Notes: generated from the sequence alone by a model not told the origin. A stretch of DNA of 64,000 nt from Litoribacillus peritrichatus (GCF_039537985.1 NZ_BAABBN010000004.1:310001-374000); one strand, 5' to 3'; counted from the first letter of the stretch, positions 33,814 to 43,530 are shown. Translations and numbers: made by a program.

Positions 33814-34905
33814 TTAGCCCTCCCTGCTTTCAAAATCAATTCGAGGGTCAATGATCACGTAACTGATATCACTGATTAATTTCAATATCAGGCCGAGCAA
33901 GGTGAACATAAATAAGGTGCCGAAGACCACAGGGTAATCACGGTTCAGCGCCGATTCAAAACCGAGTAAACCGAGGCCATCCAGAGAGAAGATCACTTCG
34001 ATGAGCAGCGATCCGGTCAGAAAGATACCGATCAGTGCCGCCGGTAAGCCGGCAATGATGATCAGCATCGCATTACGGAACACATGGCCGTAGAGTACTT
34101 GGTTCGGAGCCAGGCCTTTGGCTCTGGCAGTCAGTACATACTGTTTGCCGATTTCGTCTAAAAATGAGTTTTTGGTCAGCATGGTAATGGTGGCGAAACC
34201 ACTGATGGACAGCGCAATGACCGGAAGGGTAATGTGCCAGAAATAGTCTTTGATTTGCCCCCAGGTACTGAGTTCGTCAAAATTGGATGAGGTTAAACTG
34301 CGCAGCGGGAACCAGTCCAGATACGAACCGCCAGCAAACAGAACGACCAACATAATTGCAAATAAGAATCCGGGGATGGCATAACCGACAATGATGATGG
34401 AGCTGGTCCAGACATCGAATGAAGAACCGTGTTTCATGGCTTTTTTTATGCCCAAAGGAATTGAAATCAGATAGATGAGTAAGGTGGACCAAAGTCCTAA
34501 TGAAATTGAAACCGGCAACTTATCAATGATCAGATCGATCACTGGTTTGTCTTTGAAGAAACTGTCTCCAAAGTCGAACGTAATGTAATTTCCTAACATT
34601 TCCCAAAAGCGCTCGTGCGCAGGCTTATCAAACCCGTACATTTTTTCAATACGTTCAATTAGGTCGGGGTCTAGGCCTTGCGCTCCTCGGTATTGGCTGC
34701 TGCCACCGGAAGCTCCACCGGAAATTTCACTGCTGCCAGCACTGCCGGTACGTGAACCGACGCCTGTGTCGAGGCCTTGCAATTGGGCAAGCATTTGCTC
34801 AACAGGGCCTCCAGGGGCGGCTTGAATAATAATAAAATTGATTAACATGATTCCGAACAAGGTCGGAATCATCAGTAATAATCTTCGTATGATGTAGGCT
34901 GCCAT
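33814..34905 (-). CDS. yejB: Peptide ABC transporter permease YejB/NppB
   Basis: Inner-membrane permease, 363 aa, partner of YejE. It starts with the typical Tyr-Ile-Ile-Arg-Arg-Leu-Leu-Leu-Met-Ile-Pro-Thr-Leu-Phe-Gly-Ile-Met. A Gly/Ser-rich periplasmic insertion lies at about residues 48-75. The EAA-like loop (Thr-Ala-Arg-Ala-Lys-Gly-Leu, about 260) couples to the ATPase. The C-terminal tail Ile-Ile-Asp-Pro-Arg-Ile-Asp-Phe is the YejB ending. It lies 41 bp after the second binding-protein gene. Confidence 0.95.
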   Translation of the reverse strand: MAAYIIRRLLLMIPTLFGIMLINFIIIQAAPGGPVEQMLAQLQGLDTGVGSRTGSAGSSEISGGASGGSSQYRGAQGLDPDLIERIEKMYGFDKPAHERFWEMLGNYITFDFGDSFFKDKPVIDLIIDKLPVSISLGLWSTLLIYLISIPLGIKKAMKHGSSFDVWTSSIIIVGYAIPGFLFAIMLVVLFAGGSYLDWFPLRSLTSSNFDELSTWGQIKDYFWHITLPVIALSISGFATITMLTKNSFLDEIGKQYVLTARAKGLAPNQVLYGHVFRNAMLIIIAGLPAALIGIFLTGSLLIEVIFSLDGLGLLGFESALNRDYPVVFGTLFMFTLLGLILKLISDISYVIIDPRIDFESREG

Positions 34906-34946
34906 GATTACTGCTTTCTAATTTTTGTTAATAAAAGTGATGATGC

Positions 34947-36845
34947 TTATTTCAGTTTTTCAGCCTTGATCGGGTCATACCACCAGGTGTTTGGCGAGAG
35001 TGAATGGGTTGTTACGCCTTTGGGGAAGTCAAACTTGTTCCAATAAACCACTCGGTTGGCGGGTAAGTGCCATTGAGGAATGACGTAGTGGTTCCAGAGT
35101 AACACCCGGTCCAGTGCGCGGGTTCTGGTCACTAAAGCCTCTCGAGTTGGCGCCTGAATCACTAATTCGATTAATTCATCAATCACTGGGTTTTTAATGC
35201 CAATGACGTTTCGGGAGCCTTTCTTGTCGGCTTGGGAGCTGTGCCAGAAGTCACGTTGCTCGTTGCCGGGGGAACTGGATTGGCCAAATGAGTTTACGAT
35301 CAAATCAAAATCAAATTCCTGATGTCGTTTGATGTATTGTTGAACGTCAATGGTTCGGATATTGACATCAATGCCCACTCGCTGAAGATTTTTCTGGAAG
35401 GGCAGTACCACGCGTTCAAAGGTTGGTTGGGCCAGTAATATCTCAAACTTCATTTGCTTGCCGTCTGAGTTGACCAGTTTGCCTTTTTTGAGCTGCCAGC
35501 CTGCGCTTTTCAGAATCCGAATGGCCTGACGCAGGTTGTTACGAATATTGCCGCTGCCATCGGTGGTCGGGATTTTATATTCCTTGGTGAAGACTTCTTC
35601 GGGCAATTGATCTCTGAATTTATTCAGCAGTTCCAATTCTTTGCCTTCCGGCAGTCCGGAAGAGGCCAATTCTGAGTTTTCAAAATAGCTGTCGGTACGT
35701 GTATAAGAACCATAAAACAAAGATTTGTTCGTCCATTCGTAATCGAACAGGTAACTCAGCGCTTCCCGGACTTTGATGTCATTGAAAGGGGCTCTTCGTG
35801 TGTTAAAGGCAAAAGCCTGCATACCGCTTGGGTTGTCATGCATGATCATTTCTTTGACCATTTTGCCTTCTTTGAATAACTTGCCGTTATAGGCCGTTGC
35901 CCACTCTTTGGCTGAGTTCTCAACCCGAAAGTCAAATACACCGGATTTCAGCGCTTCAATCATGACGTTGTCATCGAGGAAATATTCAAACTTGACTTCG
36001 TCGAAATTGAAGCGTCCCTTGTTGATGCCTTTATCTTTTGCCCACCAGTCTTCCACTCGTTCGTAGACAATGGATCGACCTGGATCAAGGGATTTGATGG
36101 TGTATGGCCCACTGCCCACAGGGGGAGTTAAGGTGGTTTTATTAAACTCTTTATCCTGCCAATAATGTTTCGGCAGAATAGGGAGTTGCCCCATAATCAA
36201 AGCCAGTTCTTTATTGGTGGTGTCTTTAAAACGGAATGTTACCGTGAATTCGTCCGGTGTTTCGACGGAAGTGACATTTCCGTAATAGGACGCATAGAGC
36301 GGGTGGCCTTGTTGGGTAAGTGTTTCGAAAGAAAACTTTACGTCGTCCGAACGAATGGCTTCGCCATCATGAAATTTTGCGTTGGGTTCCAACTTAAAGG
36401 TAACGTAGGATCGGTCTTCAGGCCAGATGATGGTTTTGGCAATGGCACCGTATTGCGAAAAGGGTTCATCTTCGGATTGAGTGGTCAGGGAGTCATAAAA
36501 CAGACCTTGGCCTAAATAGCCCAGGCCTGAGGCCGGTGTACCTTTGAGAATAAAAGGATTGAGGCTGTCAAAATTGCCTCGGGACGCTCGTCGGATTTCT
36601 CCACCTTTGGGGGCATCCGGGTTGGCGTAATCAAAGTGCTTAAAATTATCAGGGTATTTAAGGTCACCGTGCATGGCGATGCCATGAGACTGATGAATTG
36701 CCTGAGGTTTTTTCAGGGATTCATCTTCAGCTGCTTGAGTGAAGGAACTGACAGTAATAGATAAAAGGGTAACGACGGATAGATTTTTAAGTGAACTTTT
36801 TAAAGAAAGACGTTCATTGTTAGCTGTTACAAAATTTAAAAGCAT
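34947..36845 (-). CDS. yejA: Periplasmic peptide-binding protein, YejA/NppA type (copy nearest permeases)
   Basis: Extracellular solute-binding protein family 5, 632 aa. The N-terminus is a long signal sequence (hydrophobic core about 24-38, cleavage likely after Gln-Ala-Ala). The mature start has the YejA-like Gly-Ile-Ala-Met-His-Gly, then Lys-His-Phe-Asp-Tyr-Ala-Asn-Pro-Asp-Ala-Pro-Lys-Gly-Gly (about 55-80). Lys-Phe-His-Asp-Gly-Glu-Ala-Ile (about 158) is the family 5 signature. It is a clear paralogue of the gene 12 bp upstream; both lead the importer operon. AAAGGGAAA precedes the ATG. Confidence 0.94.
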   Translation of the reverse strand: MLLNFVTANNERLSLKSSLKNLSVVTLLSITVSSFTQAAEDESLKKPQAIHQSHGIAMHGDLKYPDNFKHFDYANPDAPKGGEIRRASRGNFDSLNPFILKGTPASGLGYLGQGLFYDSLTTQSEDEPFSQYGAIAKTIIWPEDRSYVTFKLEPNAKFHDGEAIRSDDVKFSFETLTQQGHPLYASYYGNVTSVETPDEFTVTFRFKDTTNKELALIMGQLPILPKHYWQDKEFNKTTLTPPVGSGPYTIKSLDPGRSIVYERVEDWWAKDKGINKGRFNFDEVKFEYFLDDNVMIEALKSGVFDFRVENSAKEWATAYNGKLFKEGKMVKEMIMHDNPSGMQAFAFNTRRAPFNDIKVREALSYLFDYEWTNKSLFYGSYTRTDSYFENSELASSGLPEGKELELLNKFRDQLPEEVFTKEYKIPTTDGSGNIRNNLRQAIRILKSAGWQLKKGKLVNSDGKQMKFEILLAQPTFERVVLPFQKNLQRVGIDVNIRTIDVQQYIKRHQEFDFDLIVNSFGQSSSPGNEQRDFWHSSQADKKGSRNVIGIKNPVIDELIELVIQAPTREALVTRTRALDRVLLWNHYVIPQWHLPANRVVYWNKFDFPKGVTTHSLSPNTWWYDPIKAEKLK

Positions 36846-36857
36846 AATTTCCCTTTA

Positions 36858-38705
36858 TTATTGTTTGGTCTCATTTATCCACCAGGTATCAAACGCCAGA
36901 TCATAGATGGCCTGAGTGTTTGGTCGGCCAAAAAATGACTGGTAGGCCACTCTGTGGTGAGATATATGCCAATTTGGAATCATATAATGCTGCCATAAGA
37001 GTGCACGATCAAGTGCTTTACTGGCGGCAACCAGTTCTTCTCGTGTTTGGGCCGCAATTATCTTGTTTGTTAAATGGTCAATGGCCGGGTTTTCGATGCC
37101 GGCTAAGTTTAAGCTGCCTTTTACGTTCGCATTTTCGGAATGAAAATACAGTTTTTGTTCGTGTCCGGGGGACAGTGTTTGCCCAAGTACATAGGTGGTC
37201 ATTTCGAAATCAAAGTCGTCAATGCGTTGCTTGTATTGACTTGGGTCCACCACCCTGGCTGTGGCTTTGATGCCTATTTTGGACAAGTTTTTAATGAAGG
37301 GGTTCACTACCCGGGTTAAGCTTGGCTGTCGGATGAGAATCTCAAACTCAAAAACTTCACCGGTTTTTTGATGGGTCAGCTGGTTTTCTTTCAGTGTCCA
37401 GCCTGCCTGTTTAAACAGAGATAAAGCCTGCCTTATTTTTCGGCGAATGTTCCCGGAACCGTTGGTTTTTGGCAGATTAAAGGCGTCGGTAAACAGCTTT
37501 TCCGGTAAGTGCTGTTTCACTTCCTTGAGGTAGTCCAGCTCTTTACCTTGAGGCAGGCCGGTTTGTGCCAATTCAGTGTTGGCAAAATAACTGTTGGATC
37601 GCTGATAAGCACCATAGAAAAGTTGCTTGTTGGTCCATTCAAAATCAAACATCAGCCCAATGGCTTCCCGTACTTTTACATGCTTGAACAGCTCTGTTCT
37701 GGTGTTCATAAAAAAGCCCTGACTGCCCGCCAGAGATTGATGCGGAATTTCTTCTTTTATGATTTTTCCCTGGTTCAGCAGAGGGAAGTCGTAGCCGGTC
37801 GCCCAGTTTTTTGAGATGTACTCAAGGTATATGTCGAAGTTACCAGCTTTAAACGCTTCAAATGCGACGGTTAAGTCTCGATAGAAGTCAAAGCGGACGC
37901 TGGAAAAGTTAAATCGCCCTTGGTTAACCGGAAGGTTATTGCCCCAATAGTTTTCTACTCGTTTAAAGGTAATCGTTTTTCCCCAGTCAAAGGTTTCTAT
38001 CTGGTATGGGCCGCTCAACAGCGGTGGTTCAAGCAGGCTCTTTTCAAACGTTTTTCCGTGCCAGAAGTTTTTTGACAGAATGGGCATTTCGCCAATTCTT
38101 AGTGGGAGGGCGCGTTTATCGAGGCCTTTCAGTGGGAACTCAACCACCCGAGCGCTGAGGGCAATGGGTTGGCCGACGGCTCTCAGTTTGTTCTGAAATT
38201 GAGGGTGGCCGTGTTTGATTAAGGTTTCATACGAAAAAATAACGTCTTCAGCCGTAATCGGGCTGTTGTCATGAAACCGGGCTTCGGGACGAATATGGAA
38301 CCTGACCCAGTCAAGCGAGGTAGGGTATTCGATGAACTCAGCAATCAGTCCATAACCTGTTTGAGGCTCATCGCCGGATATGCCTGGGTGCTCGGAGCCG
38401 GTCAGTAGGGTTTCGTTCAGTTCTGCTACCCCATACTTGAACATTCCTGGCGATTTATACGGGCTGTTGCCTTTTAATGTATACGGGTTCAGGGTGTCAA
38501 AGGTACCTGTGGCCATGACTTTTATATGGCCGCCTTTTGGAGCATTGGGGTTAACGTAATGAAAGTGCTTGAAGTCGGCAGGGTATTTGGGCGATCCATG
38601 CAGAGCATAGGCATGTGTTTTGATTATTGGGGTTTCTGAGGAAACTACGGAAGAAGAGAGCGTAAGCGTCAATAATACAAGACAGATTCGTATCAGTCGG
38701 TTCAT
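36858..38705 (-). CDS. yejA: Periplasmic peptide-binding protein, YejA/NppA type (first gene of operon)
   Basis: Solute-binding protein family 5, 615 aa, with a clear signal peptide (about 22 residues, Leu-rich, cleaved before Ser-Glu-Thr). It shares layout and many stretches with the next gene, such as Lys-His-Phe-His-Tyr-Val-Asn-Pro-Asn-Ala-Pro-Lys-Gly-Gly and the Trp-Gln-His-Tyr-Met-Ile-Pro-Asn-Trp-His tail. Two binding proteins before one permease pair is the arrangement of P. aeruginosa nppA1-nppA2. They probably differ in peptide preference. Confidence 0.94.
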   Translation of the reverse strand: MNRLIRICLVLLTLTLSSSVVSSETPIIKTHAYALHGSPKYPADFKHFHYVNPNAPKGGHIKVMATGTFDTLNPYTLKGNSPYKSPGMFKYGVAELNETLLTGSEHPGISGDEPQTGYGLIAEFIEYPTSLDWVRFHIRPEARFHDNSPITAEDVIFSYETLIKHGHPQFQNKLRAVGQPIALSARVVEFPLKGLDKRALPLRIGEMPILSKNFWHGKTFEKSLLEPPLLSGPYQIETFDWGKTITFKRVENYWGNNLPVNQGRFNFSSVRFDFYRDLTVAFEAFKAGNFDIYLEYISKNWATGYDFPLLNQGKIIKEEIPHQSLAGSQGFFMNTRTELFKHVKVREAIGLMFDFEWTNKQLFYGAYQRSNSYFANTELAQTGLPQGKELDYLKEVKQHLPEKLFTDAFNLPKTNGSGNIRRKIRQALSLFKQAGWTLKENQLTHQKTGEVFEFEILIRQPSLTRVVNPFIKNLSKIGIKATARVVDPSQYKQRIDDFDFEMTTYVLGQTLSPGHEQKLYFHSENANVKGSLNLAGIENPAIDHLTNKIIAAQTREELVAASKALDRALLWQHYMIPNWHISHHRVAYQSFFGRPNTQAIYDLAFDTWWINETKQ

Positions 38706-38773
38706 CTTTGCCTTCCTTGTTTATAGCCTCGGTGGACTTTTATAATTATTATTTTTTTTGTGCAGTGCAAGAT

Positions 38774-38804
38774 CTCAGAGTGCGTTGGGAGACCGCACTC
38801 TGAG
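38774..38804. repeat. Perfect 11-bp inverted repeat between mltD and the peptide transporter operon
   Basis: CTCAGAGTGCG (38774-38784) and CGCACTCTGAG (38794-38804), 9-bp loop. It lies just downstream of mltD and upstream of the transporter operon, both on the minus strand. No T-run follows in that direction, so it may be an operator, an mRNA 3' stabiliser or a rho-assisted end. Confidence 0.6.
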
Positions 38805-38820
38805 TAGAGTAACGTTAAAT

Positions 38821-40494
38821 TTAATTCAGTTTAGTGACATCAACGTACAGCGTAATGGATTGGCCTGGGTGGATGTACTTTGAGTCCGCTTTTGGATTCC
38901 AGCGTTTGATGTCGCCCACAGAGACGCTGAACTTGCTGGCTATGCGGGCGAGAGAATCGCCTCTGCGAACTTTATAGCCCACTTTGCGTATAACCTTCTG
39001 GCCATTTTTCTGAGTTTTTGGTGCTTTCGTCCAAATAACCAGTTTTTGATTGATTTTCAACGGGTCCGTTGGCGCCATTTGATTCCATTTAGCCAGCTCT
39101 CGGACACCCACACCATACTTACGTGAAATGGTCCAGAAACTATCTCCAGACTTTACGGCGTAGCTCGACTTATGGCGGCCATTTCCTGGGGATCGGCTTT
39201 GTCGTTTATTGAGGCGCTGAATTGCGCTGAGTGTGTATTCATCCATATCTCTGCTGGATGTTGGAATTAATAGCGTTTTTCCTGCCCGAATCATGTTGTT
39301 GCGAACATTGTTCACTTCGCGGATGACCTGAGGGGTGGTGCGGAATTTTTTAGCGATGGTGATTAAGCTGTCGCCGGAGCGTATCTTATAGCGCTTCCAG
39401 TGCACGCGTTGTTTGTTATCCAGTGCTGCAAAGTTCTCGGTGAACACGTCGTGTTTTTCAAGAGGTACAAGAATGCGGTGCGGCCCGTCCGGGTGAGTTG
39501 CCCATTGGTTGAACGCCGGGTTCAGTTTGTAAAGTTCGTCGATTTCTATTTCGGCCATGTCTGCGGCTTGGGCTAAGTCGATTTGGCTGTCGATTTCCAT
39601 CACTTTAAAGAAGGGTTGGTTCGGCACATAAGGCCAGACCATATCGTATTTTTCCGGGTTGGCCAGTAATTCTGCCAGAGCGACTATTTTGGGGGCGTAT
39701 GCGGATGTTTCTCGAGGCAAAGAAAGAGACCAGAAGTCAGTGGCACGATTTCTTTTTCTGTTTTTGCGCATGGCTTTGGATACATTGCCGCCCCCCGCGT
39801 TATAGGCAGACAAGGCCAGTAGCCAGTCGTTATCAAATCTTTTATTGAGATTTTCCAGATATGTCAGTGCTGCATCTGTGGATGAGATGATGTCTCTGCG
39901 ACCGTCGTACCACCAATCTTGCTTCAGATTGAAGTATCGACCTGTGCTTGGAATGAACTGCCATAAGCCCGAGGCACGACCGTGGGAATAGGCGAACGGG
40001 TCGTAGGCACTTTCTACAATGGGAAGCAACGCCAGTTCAGCTGGCAAGCCTCGTTCTTCGATCTCTTGTACCACATGATACATATACTTTTCAGCGCGTT
40101 GGCTGATTCTTACGAAGTACTTGGGGTGGCGCTTATACCAGTTGATTTGGGCGATGACTCGGGGCTGACTGATGTCCCGCTCAAGTTGCATATTGTCTCG
40201 GATTCTGTCCCACAAATTGTCGTAGTACTCAGGACCAGCAAAGGTATCGTCTTTGAAATTGTAAATGCTGGCAGGTGCTTTATCTAACTCTGAAGCGTAA
40301 GAAGGGGTTTTGTGTTTGGTGGAAGCGTTATTGGATAGAGAGTCGTTTGTTTCATCTTTTGAGTCGTGCTTATTACCAAACAGGGTTTCGTAACCGTTCG
40401 ACGTTGTCGTAGAAAGCTGGGCGCACCCGGAAAGTACGGAGGCGTTGAGCATTACAAAGGCAGATAAGATGCATAACTTAATTGTCTGGGCCAT
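38821..40494 (-). CDS. mltD: Membrane-bound lytic murein transglycosylase D
   Basis: Lipoprotein, 557 aa from the ATG at 40494, chosen because it gives a normal lipoprotein signal with lipobox Leu-Ser-Gly-Cys; an upstream start would add 26 charged residues. The SLT domain (about 140-270) has Val-Glu-Ser-Ala-Tyr-Asp-Pro with the catalytic Glu, and Ala-Ser-Gly-Leu-Trp-Gln-Phe-Ile-Pro-Ser-Thr-Gly. Three C-terminal LysM repeats (about 370-415, 450-495, 510-555), each opening with a Tyr-x-Ile/Val-x-x-Gly-Asp-Ser pattern, bind peptidoglycan. Linked to gloB 111 bp upstream, as in E. coli and Pseudomonas. Confidence 0.95.
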   Translation of the reverse strand: MAQTIKLCILSAFVMLNASVLSGCAQLSTTTSNGYETLFGNKHDSKDETNDSLSNNASTKHKTPSYASELDKAPASIYNFKDDTFAGPEYYDNLWDRIRDNMQLERDISQPRVIAQINWYKRHPKYFVRISQRAEKYMYHVVQEIEERGLPAELALLPIVESAYDPFAYSHGRASGLWQFIPSTGRYFNLKQDWWYDGRRDIISSTDAALTYLENLNKRFDNDWLLALSAYNAGGGNVSKAMRKNRKRNRATDFWSLSLPRETSAYAPKIVALAELLANPEKYDMVWPYVPNQPFFKVMEIDSQIDLAQAADMAEIEIDELYKLNPAFNQWATHPDGPHRILVPLEKHDVFTENFAALDNKQRVHWKRYKIRSGDSLITIAKKFRTTPQVIREVNNVRNNMIRAGKTLLIPTSSRDMDEYTLSAIQRLNKRQSRSPGNGRHKSSYAVKSGDSFWTISRKYGVGVRELAKWNQMAPTDPLKINQKLVIWTKAPKTQKNGQKVIRKVGYKVRRGDSLARIASKFSVSVGDIKRWNPKADSKYIHPGQSITLYVDVTKLN

Positions 40495-40604
40495 AAATAC
40501 ACGCAATTTATTAAAGATGGATGAATGTCGGTGCAAAAAATGCGCCCAGTATAGCCTACCCCTGACGCTCATAAAATAGGGCAGTTCATTTTATGTATAG
40601 TCGT

Positions 40605-41399
40605 CTAGAAAGTGTCTTTCCAACGGCGCAATGCTATGAAACAGTCTTTTTCGGTAAGGCTATCGGCCCCAATTTTCTGGGCTAGAGCTACATTACGTTG
40701 AACAGACTGTTGTGCACATCGCATAAAAGGATTGATCTTGCGTTCTTTTTTTAAGGTTGTGGGCAAGCTGGGGCAGGAGGTTAGGTCGAGCTGATTAACC
40801 CGTGTTATTTCTTTTTGAATGGCTTGATTGTCAGGCTCAACGGCCAAGGCGAACTTTAAGTTAGCGGTGGTGTATTCATGCGTGCAGAACACTTGTGTAT
40901 CTTCCGGCAGTTGGTTAATTCGGTTCAGTGAGCTAAATAATAGTTCCGCACTTCCATCAAACACTCGGCCACAGCCTGCGCTGAATAAAGTATCACCGCA
41001 AAATAGGGTCGGGCTGTCGTTTGATGTTTGCATAAGGTACGCGATATGGTCTTTGGTGTGCCCTGGTACTTCCATGATGGAAACCGGAAGATCAAAAATA
41101 CAGAGTTGATCTCCTTCGGATACCGTATTCGTAATTTCTGAAATTTTATCACTGTCCGGGCCATACACCGGGATGTCTCGGTTCTGAATAAGCTCTTTAA
41201 TGCCGGTGATATGATCCCAGTGATGGTGCGTCACTAAAATACCTTTTAATTTAAGGTGGTTTGAGGATAAATAGTCTTCAACCACACCTGCATGTCCAGG
41301 ATCAACGACCCAAGCCTGATGATTATCATTGGTGATGCACCATATATAGTTGTCTGTGTAGGCGTAGATAGGTAAAACGGATACAGTTGATTCAGGCAT
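40605..41399 (-). CDS. gloB: Hydroxyacylglutathione hydrolase (glyoxalase II)
   Basis: Metallo-beta-lactamase-fold enzyme, 264 aa, hydrolysing S-lactoylglutathione to lactate and glutathione in methylglyoxal detoxification. The metal site Thr-His-His-His-Trp-Asp-His (about 56-62), Gly-His-Thr-Lys-Asp-His (about 113-118), Cys-Gly-Asp-Thr-Leu-Phe-Ser-Ala-Gly-Cys-Gly-Arg and Cys-Thr-His-Glu-Tyr-Thr are all present. The C-terminal substrate-binding region ends Asn-Pro-Phe-Met-Arg-Cys. Divergent from the yafS-like gene over 91 bp. Confidence 0.97.
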   Translation of the reverse strand: MPESTVSVLPIYAYTDNYIWCITNDNHQAWVVDPGHAGVVEDYLSSNHLKLKGILVTHHHWDHITGIKELIQNRDIPVYGPDSDKISEITNTVSEGDQLCIFDLPVSIMEVPGHTKDHIAYLMQTSNDSPTLFCGDTLFSAGCGRVFDGSAELLFSSLNRINQLPEDTQVFCTHEYTTANLKFALAVEPDNQAIQKEITRVNQLDLTSCPSLPTTLKKERKINPFMRCAQQSVQRNVALAQKIGADSLTEKDCFIALRRWKDTF

Positions 41400-41490
41400 A
41401 AGAGAAGGCTTTTTTGTCGTTGTATTTGAGAGAGTGGTTATAATTTAAGTTGAGTTAACAAACAAATCCAGTGATTGAGTAGCTTGAAAT

Positions 41491-42339
41491 ATGCAAACCG
41501 ATAAACATCACGCGCATCGATATTCCGATACCGCTTCTGTCAATTTGGCCTGGCAGGATTGGTTAGTCAGTCCAATGGGTAAAAAACTGCTGGATCAGGA
41601 AACGGAATTATTCAACAGCATCTTACCCGGTTTGCGGGGATATGCCTTAGCTATTTCATCATTGAGTCAACCGGACGCATTAGTAGCAGGTTCTAGGAAT
41701 GCCCATCGTTGGTGGTTAAAGGTGGACGCCACCACAAAAGTGGCGGGAGCAGCCACTGAGTTGCCGATGGTTGTTCATGACCCTGTGCAGTGGCCGTTTC
41801 AAGATGATTCTTTGGATGTGGTGGTGCTTCATCATACTCTTGAGTTTTCGCAGTGGCCGCATCAAACCCTGAGGGAAGCCGTTCGCTGTTTAGAACCTTC
41901 TGGTCACTTGGTGGTTGTGGGCTTCAATCCTTTCTCATTGTGGGGTATAGGGCGGGCATTGTTTGGCCGCTGGAGTACTAAAATTCCTTGGTTATCCCGG
42001 TTCATCAGTCCCTGGCGTGTGGCTGACTGGTTGACGATGCTCGACTGCAAAGTGACCAGAGCGTATTATACCCGCGCGCTTTTTCCTTGGCAGAATATAT
42101 TCAGCCGATGGGGCATCGGAATTAAGTTAAATAGTAAGAGTTTTTCTTCGGGCTACTGGCCCGGTGCAAGCTATGCCTTGGTATGTAAGCCTGAGGTTCC
42201 CTGTTTAACGCCAATTCAAAAGAGCTGGCGCCGAAGAGAGTTTACCGGATTACCTCTTGCAGGAAGAACCATCAAAGAAGCCCCAAATATCAGGAGCAGT
42301 CATGTCACAAACGGCCATGCCAGCAAGCATCGTCACTGA
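41491..42339 (+). CDS. yafS: Class I methyltransferase, YafS-like
   Basis: A 282-aa protein in the E. coli yafS position (gloB, yafS, rnhA, dnaQ). It keeps the C-terminal half of a class I methyltransferase (Trp-Pro-Phe-Gln-Asp-Asp-Ser-Leu-Asp-Val-Val-Val-Leu-His-His-Thr-Leu-Glu-Phe, then Gly-His-Leu-Val-Val-Val-Gly-Phe-Asn-Pro). The Gly-rich motif I is not obvious, so SAM binding is not proven by eye. Substrate unknown. Its last 38 bases overlap the start of rnhA, which implies translational coupling. Confidence 0.85.
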   Translation: MQTDKHHAHRYSDTASVNLAWQDWLVSPMGKKLLDQETELFNSILPGLRGYALAISSLSQPDALVAGSRNAHRWWLKVDATTKVAGAATELPMVVHDPVQWPFQDDSLDVVVLHHTLEFSQWPHQTLREAVRCLEPSGHLVVVGFNPFSLWGIGRALFGRWSTKIPWLSRFISPWRVADWLTMLDCKVTRAYYTRALFPWQNIFSRWGIGIKLNSKSFSSGYWPGASYALVCKPEVPCLTPIQKSWRRREFTGLPLAGRTIKEAPNIRSSHVTNGHASKHRH

Positions 42340-42760
42340 AATCTTTACCGATGGCGCTTGCCGGGGTAACCCCGGCCCGGGCGGCTGGGGAGCTTTACTT
42401 CGTTATGGCAACATAGAAAAGAGGATACACGGTGGGGAGTGCGATACCACCAATAACCGGATGGAATTAAAAGCCGCCATCGAAGGGTTGGCGGTTCTTA
42501 AACGGCACGCGAATGTCCGGCTGACCACGGATTCGCAATACGTTCGCAAAGGCATTACTCAATGGATTCATGGTTGGAAAAAGAATGGCTGGAAAACGTC
42601 ATCGAAACAACCGGTAAAAAATGCAGATTTATGGCAACAACTGGATAGCCTGGTGTCGAAACATCAGGTGGAGTGGCGTTGGGTGAAAGGCCACAGCGGC
42701 CACAGAGAAAATGAGATCGCTGATCAATTAGCCAATTTAGGCGTGGATGAATTGAAATAA
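42302..42760 (+). CDS. rnhA: Ribonuclease HI
   Basis: Cleaves RNA in RNA-DNA hybrids; 152 aa from the ATG at 42302, preceded by CAGGAGCAG. The four acidic catalytic residues are in place: Phe-Thr-Asp-Gly-Ala-Cys (Asp), Met-Glu-Leu-Lys-Ala-Ala (Glu), Thr-Thr-Asp-Ser-Gln-Tyr (Asp) and Asn-Glu-Ile-Ala-Asp (Asp). The handle region Gly-Trp-Lys-Lys-Asn-Gly-Trp-Lys is present. The start lies within yafS, and dnaQ follows after 11 bp. Confidence 0.97.
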   Translation: MSQTAMPASIVTEIFTDGACRGNPGPGGWGALLRYGNIEKRIHGGECDTTNNRMELKAAIEGLAVLKRHANVRLTTDSQYVRKGITQWIHGWKKNGWKTSSKQPVKNADLWQQLDSLVSKHQVEWRWVKGHSGHRENEIADQLANLGVDELK

Positions 42761-42771
42761 ATGAGGTTGTA

Positions 42772-43491
42772 ATGGCTAATCGTCAAATTGTACTGGATAC
42801 CGAGACAACGGGTCTTAATGCCAAAACGGGCGACCGTGTGATTGAGATCGGTTGTGTGGAACTGATTAACCGTAAGCTGACGGGTAATCACTATCATGTT
42901 TATATCAATCCTCAGCGTGATGTACCGGAAGATGCAATTGCGGTTCACGGTATCACCAATGAGTTTCTGGCAGATAAACCCTTGTTTAAGGACGTCGCCA
43001 ATGAGTTCCTGGACTATGTTCGTGGGGCAGAGCTTGTCATTCATAATGCGCCCTTTGACGTTGGTTTCTTGGAAAATGAATATCTGTTACTGACCGGAAA
43101 ACCGTTCAACCTTCGGGATCATTGCGGTGTCCTGGATACATTGGCGATGGCTCGTCAGAAGTATCCGGGTCAAAGGGCTACGCTGGATGCATTATGTAAG
43201 CGTCTGGATGTGGATAACTCTGCCCGGGAATTGCACGGCGCTTTATTGGATTCCGAGATTCTGGCCGATGTTTATTTAGCGATGACGGGTGGCCAGACTT
43301 CATTGATTTTGGACGAAAATGATAATGGAGAGGGCGGCTCAGGCGGTATTCGGGCGCACAAAAAGTTAACTGATGTGAAGGATTTACCCGTTATTCTGGC
43401 GGCGCAGGATGAGCTTGAAAACCATAATTACTGTTTGGATCTGGTGGATAAGAAAAGTGATGGTGCGCTGTGGCGTAAAGAGACATCTTAG
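42772..43491 (+). CDS. dnaQ: DNA polymerase III epsilon subunit (proofreading exonuclease)
   Basis: 3'-5' exonuclease of the replicase, 239 aa. ExoI is Leu-Asp-Thr-Glu-Thr-Thr-Gly (6-12); ExoII is His-Asn-Ala-Pro-Phe-Asp (about 91-96); ExoIII has the general-base His in Leu-His-Gly-Ala-Leu-Leu-Asp (about 157-163). Gln-Thr-Ser-Leu-Ile-Leu (about 178-183) matches the clamp-binding motif. The C-terminal tail ending Leu-Asp-Leu-Val-Asp-Lys-Lys binds the alpha subunit in E. coli. A bidirectional terminator follows. Confidence 0.97.
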   Translation: MANRQIVLDTETTGLNAKTGDRVIEIGCVELINRKLTGNHYHVYINPQRDVPEDAIAVHGITNEFLADKPLFKDVANEFLDYVRGAELVIHNAPFDVGFLENEYLLLTGKPFNLRDHCGVLDTLAMARQKYPGQRATLDALCKRLDVDNSARELHGALLDSEILADVYLAMTGGQTSLILDENDNGEGGSGGIRAHKKLTDVKDLPVILAAQDELENHNYCLDLVDKKSDGALWRKETS

Positions 43492-43530
43492 TAACCTGTG
43501 CTGCTTTGCTAAGAATTAAGGTCTGAAATA

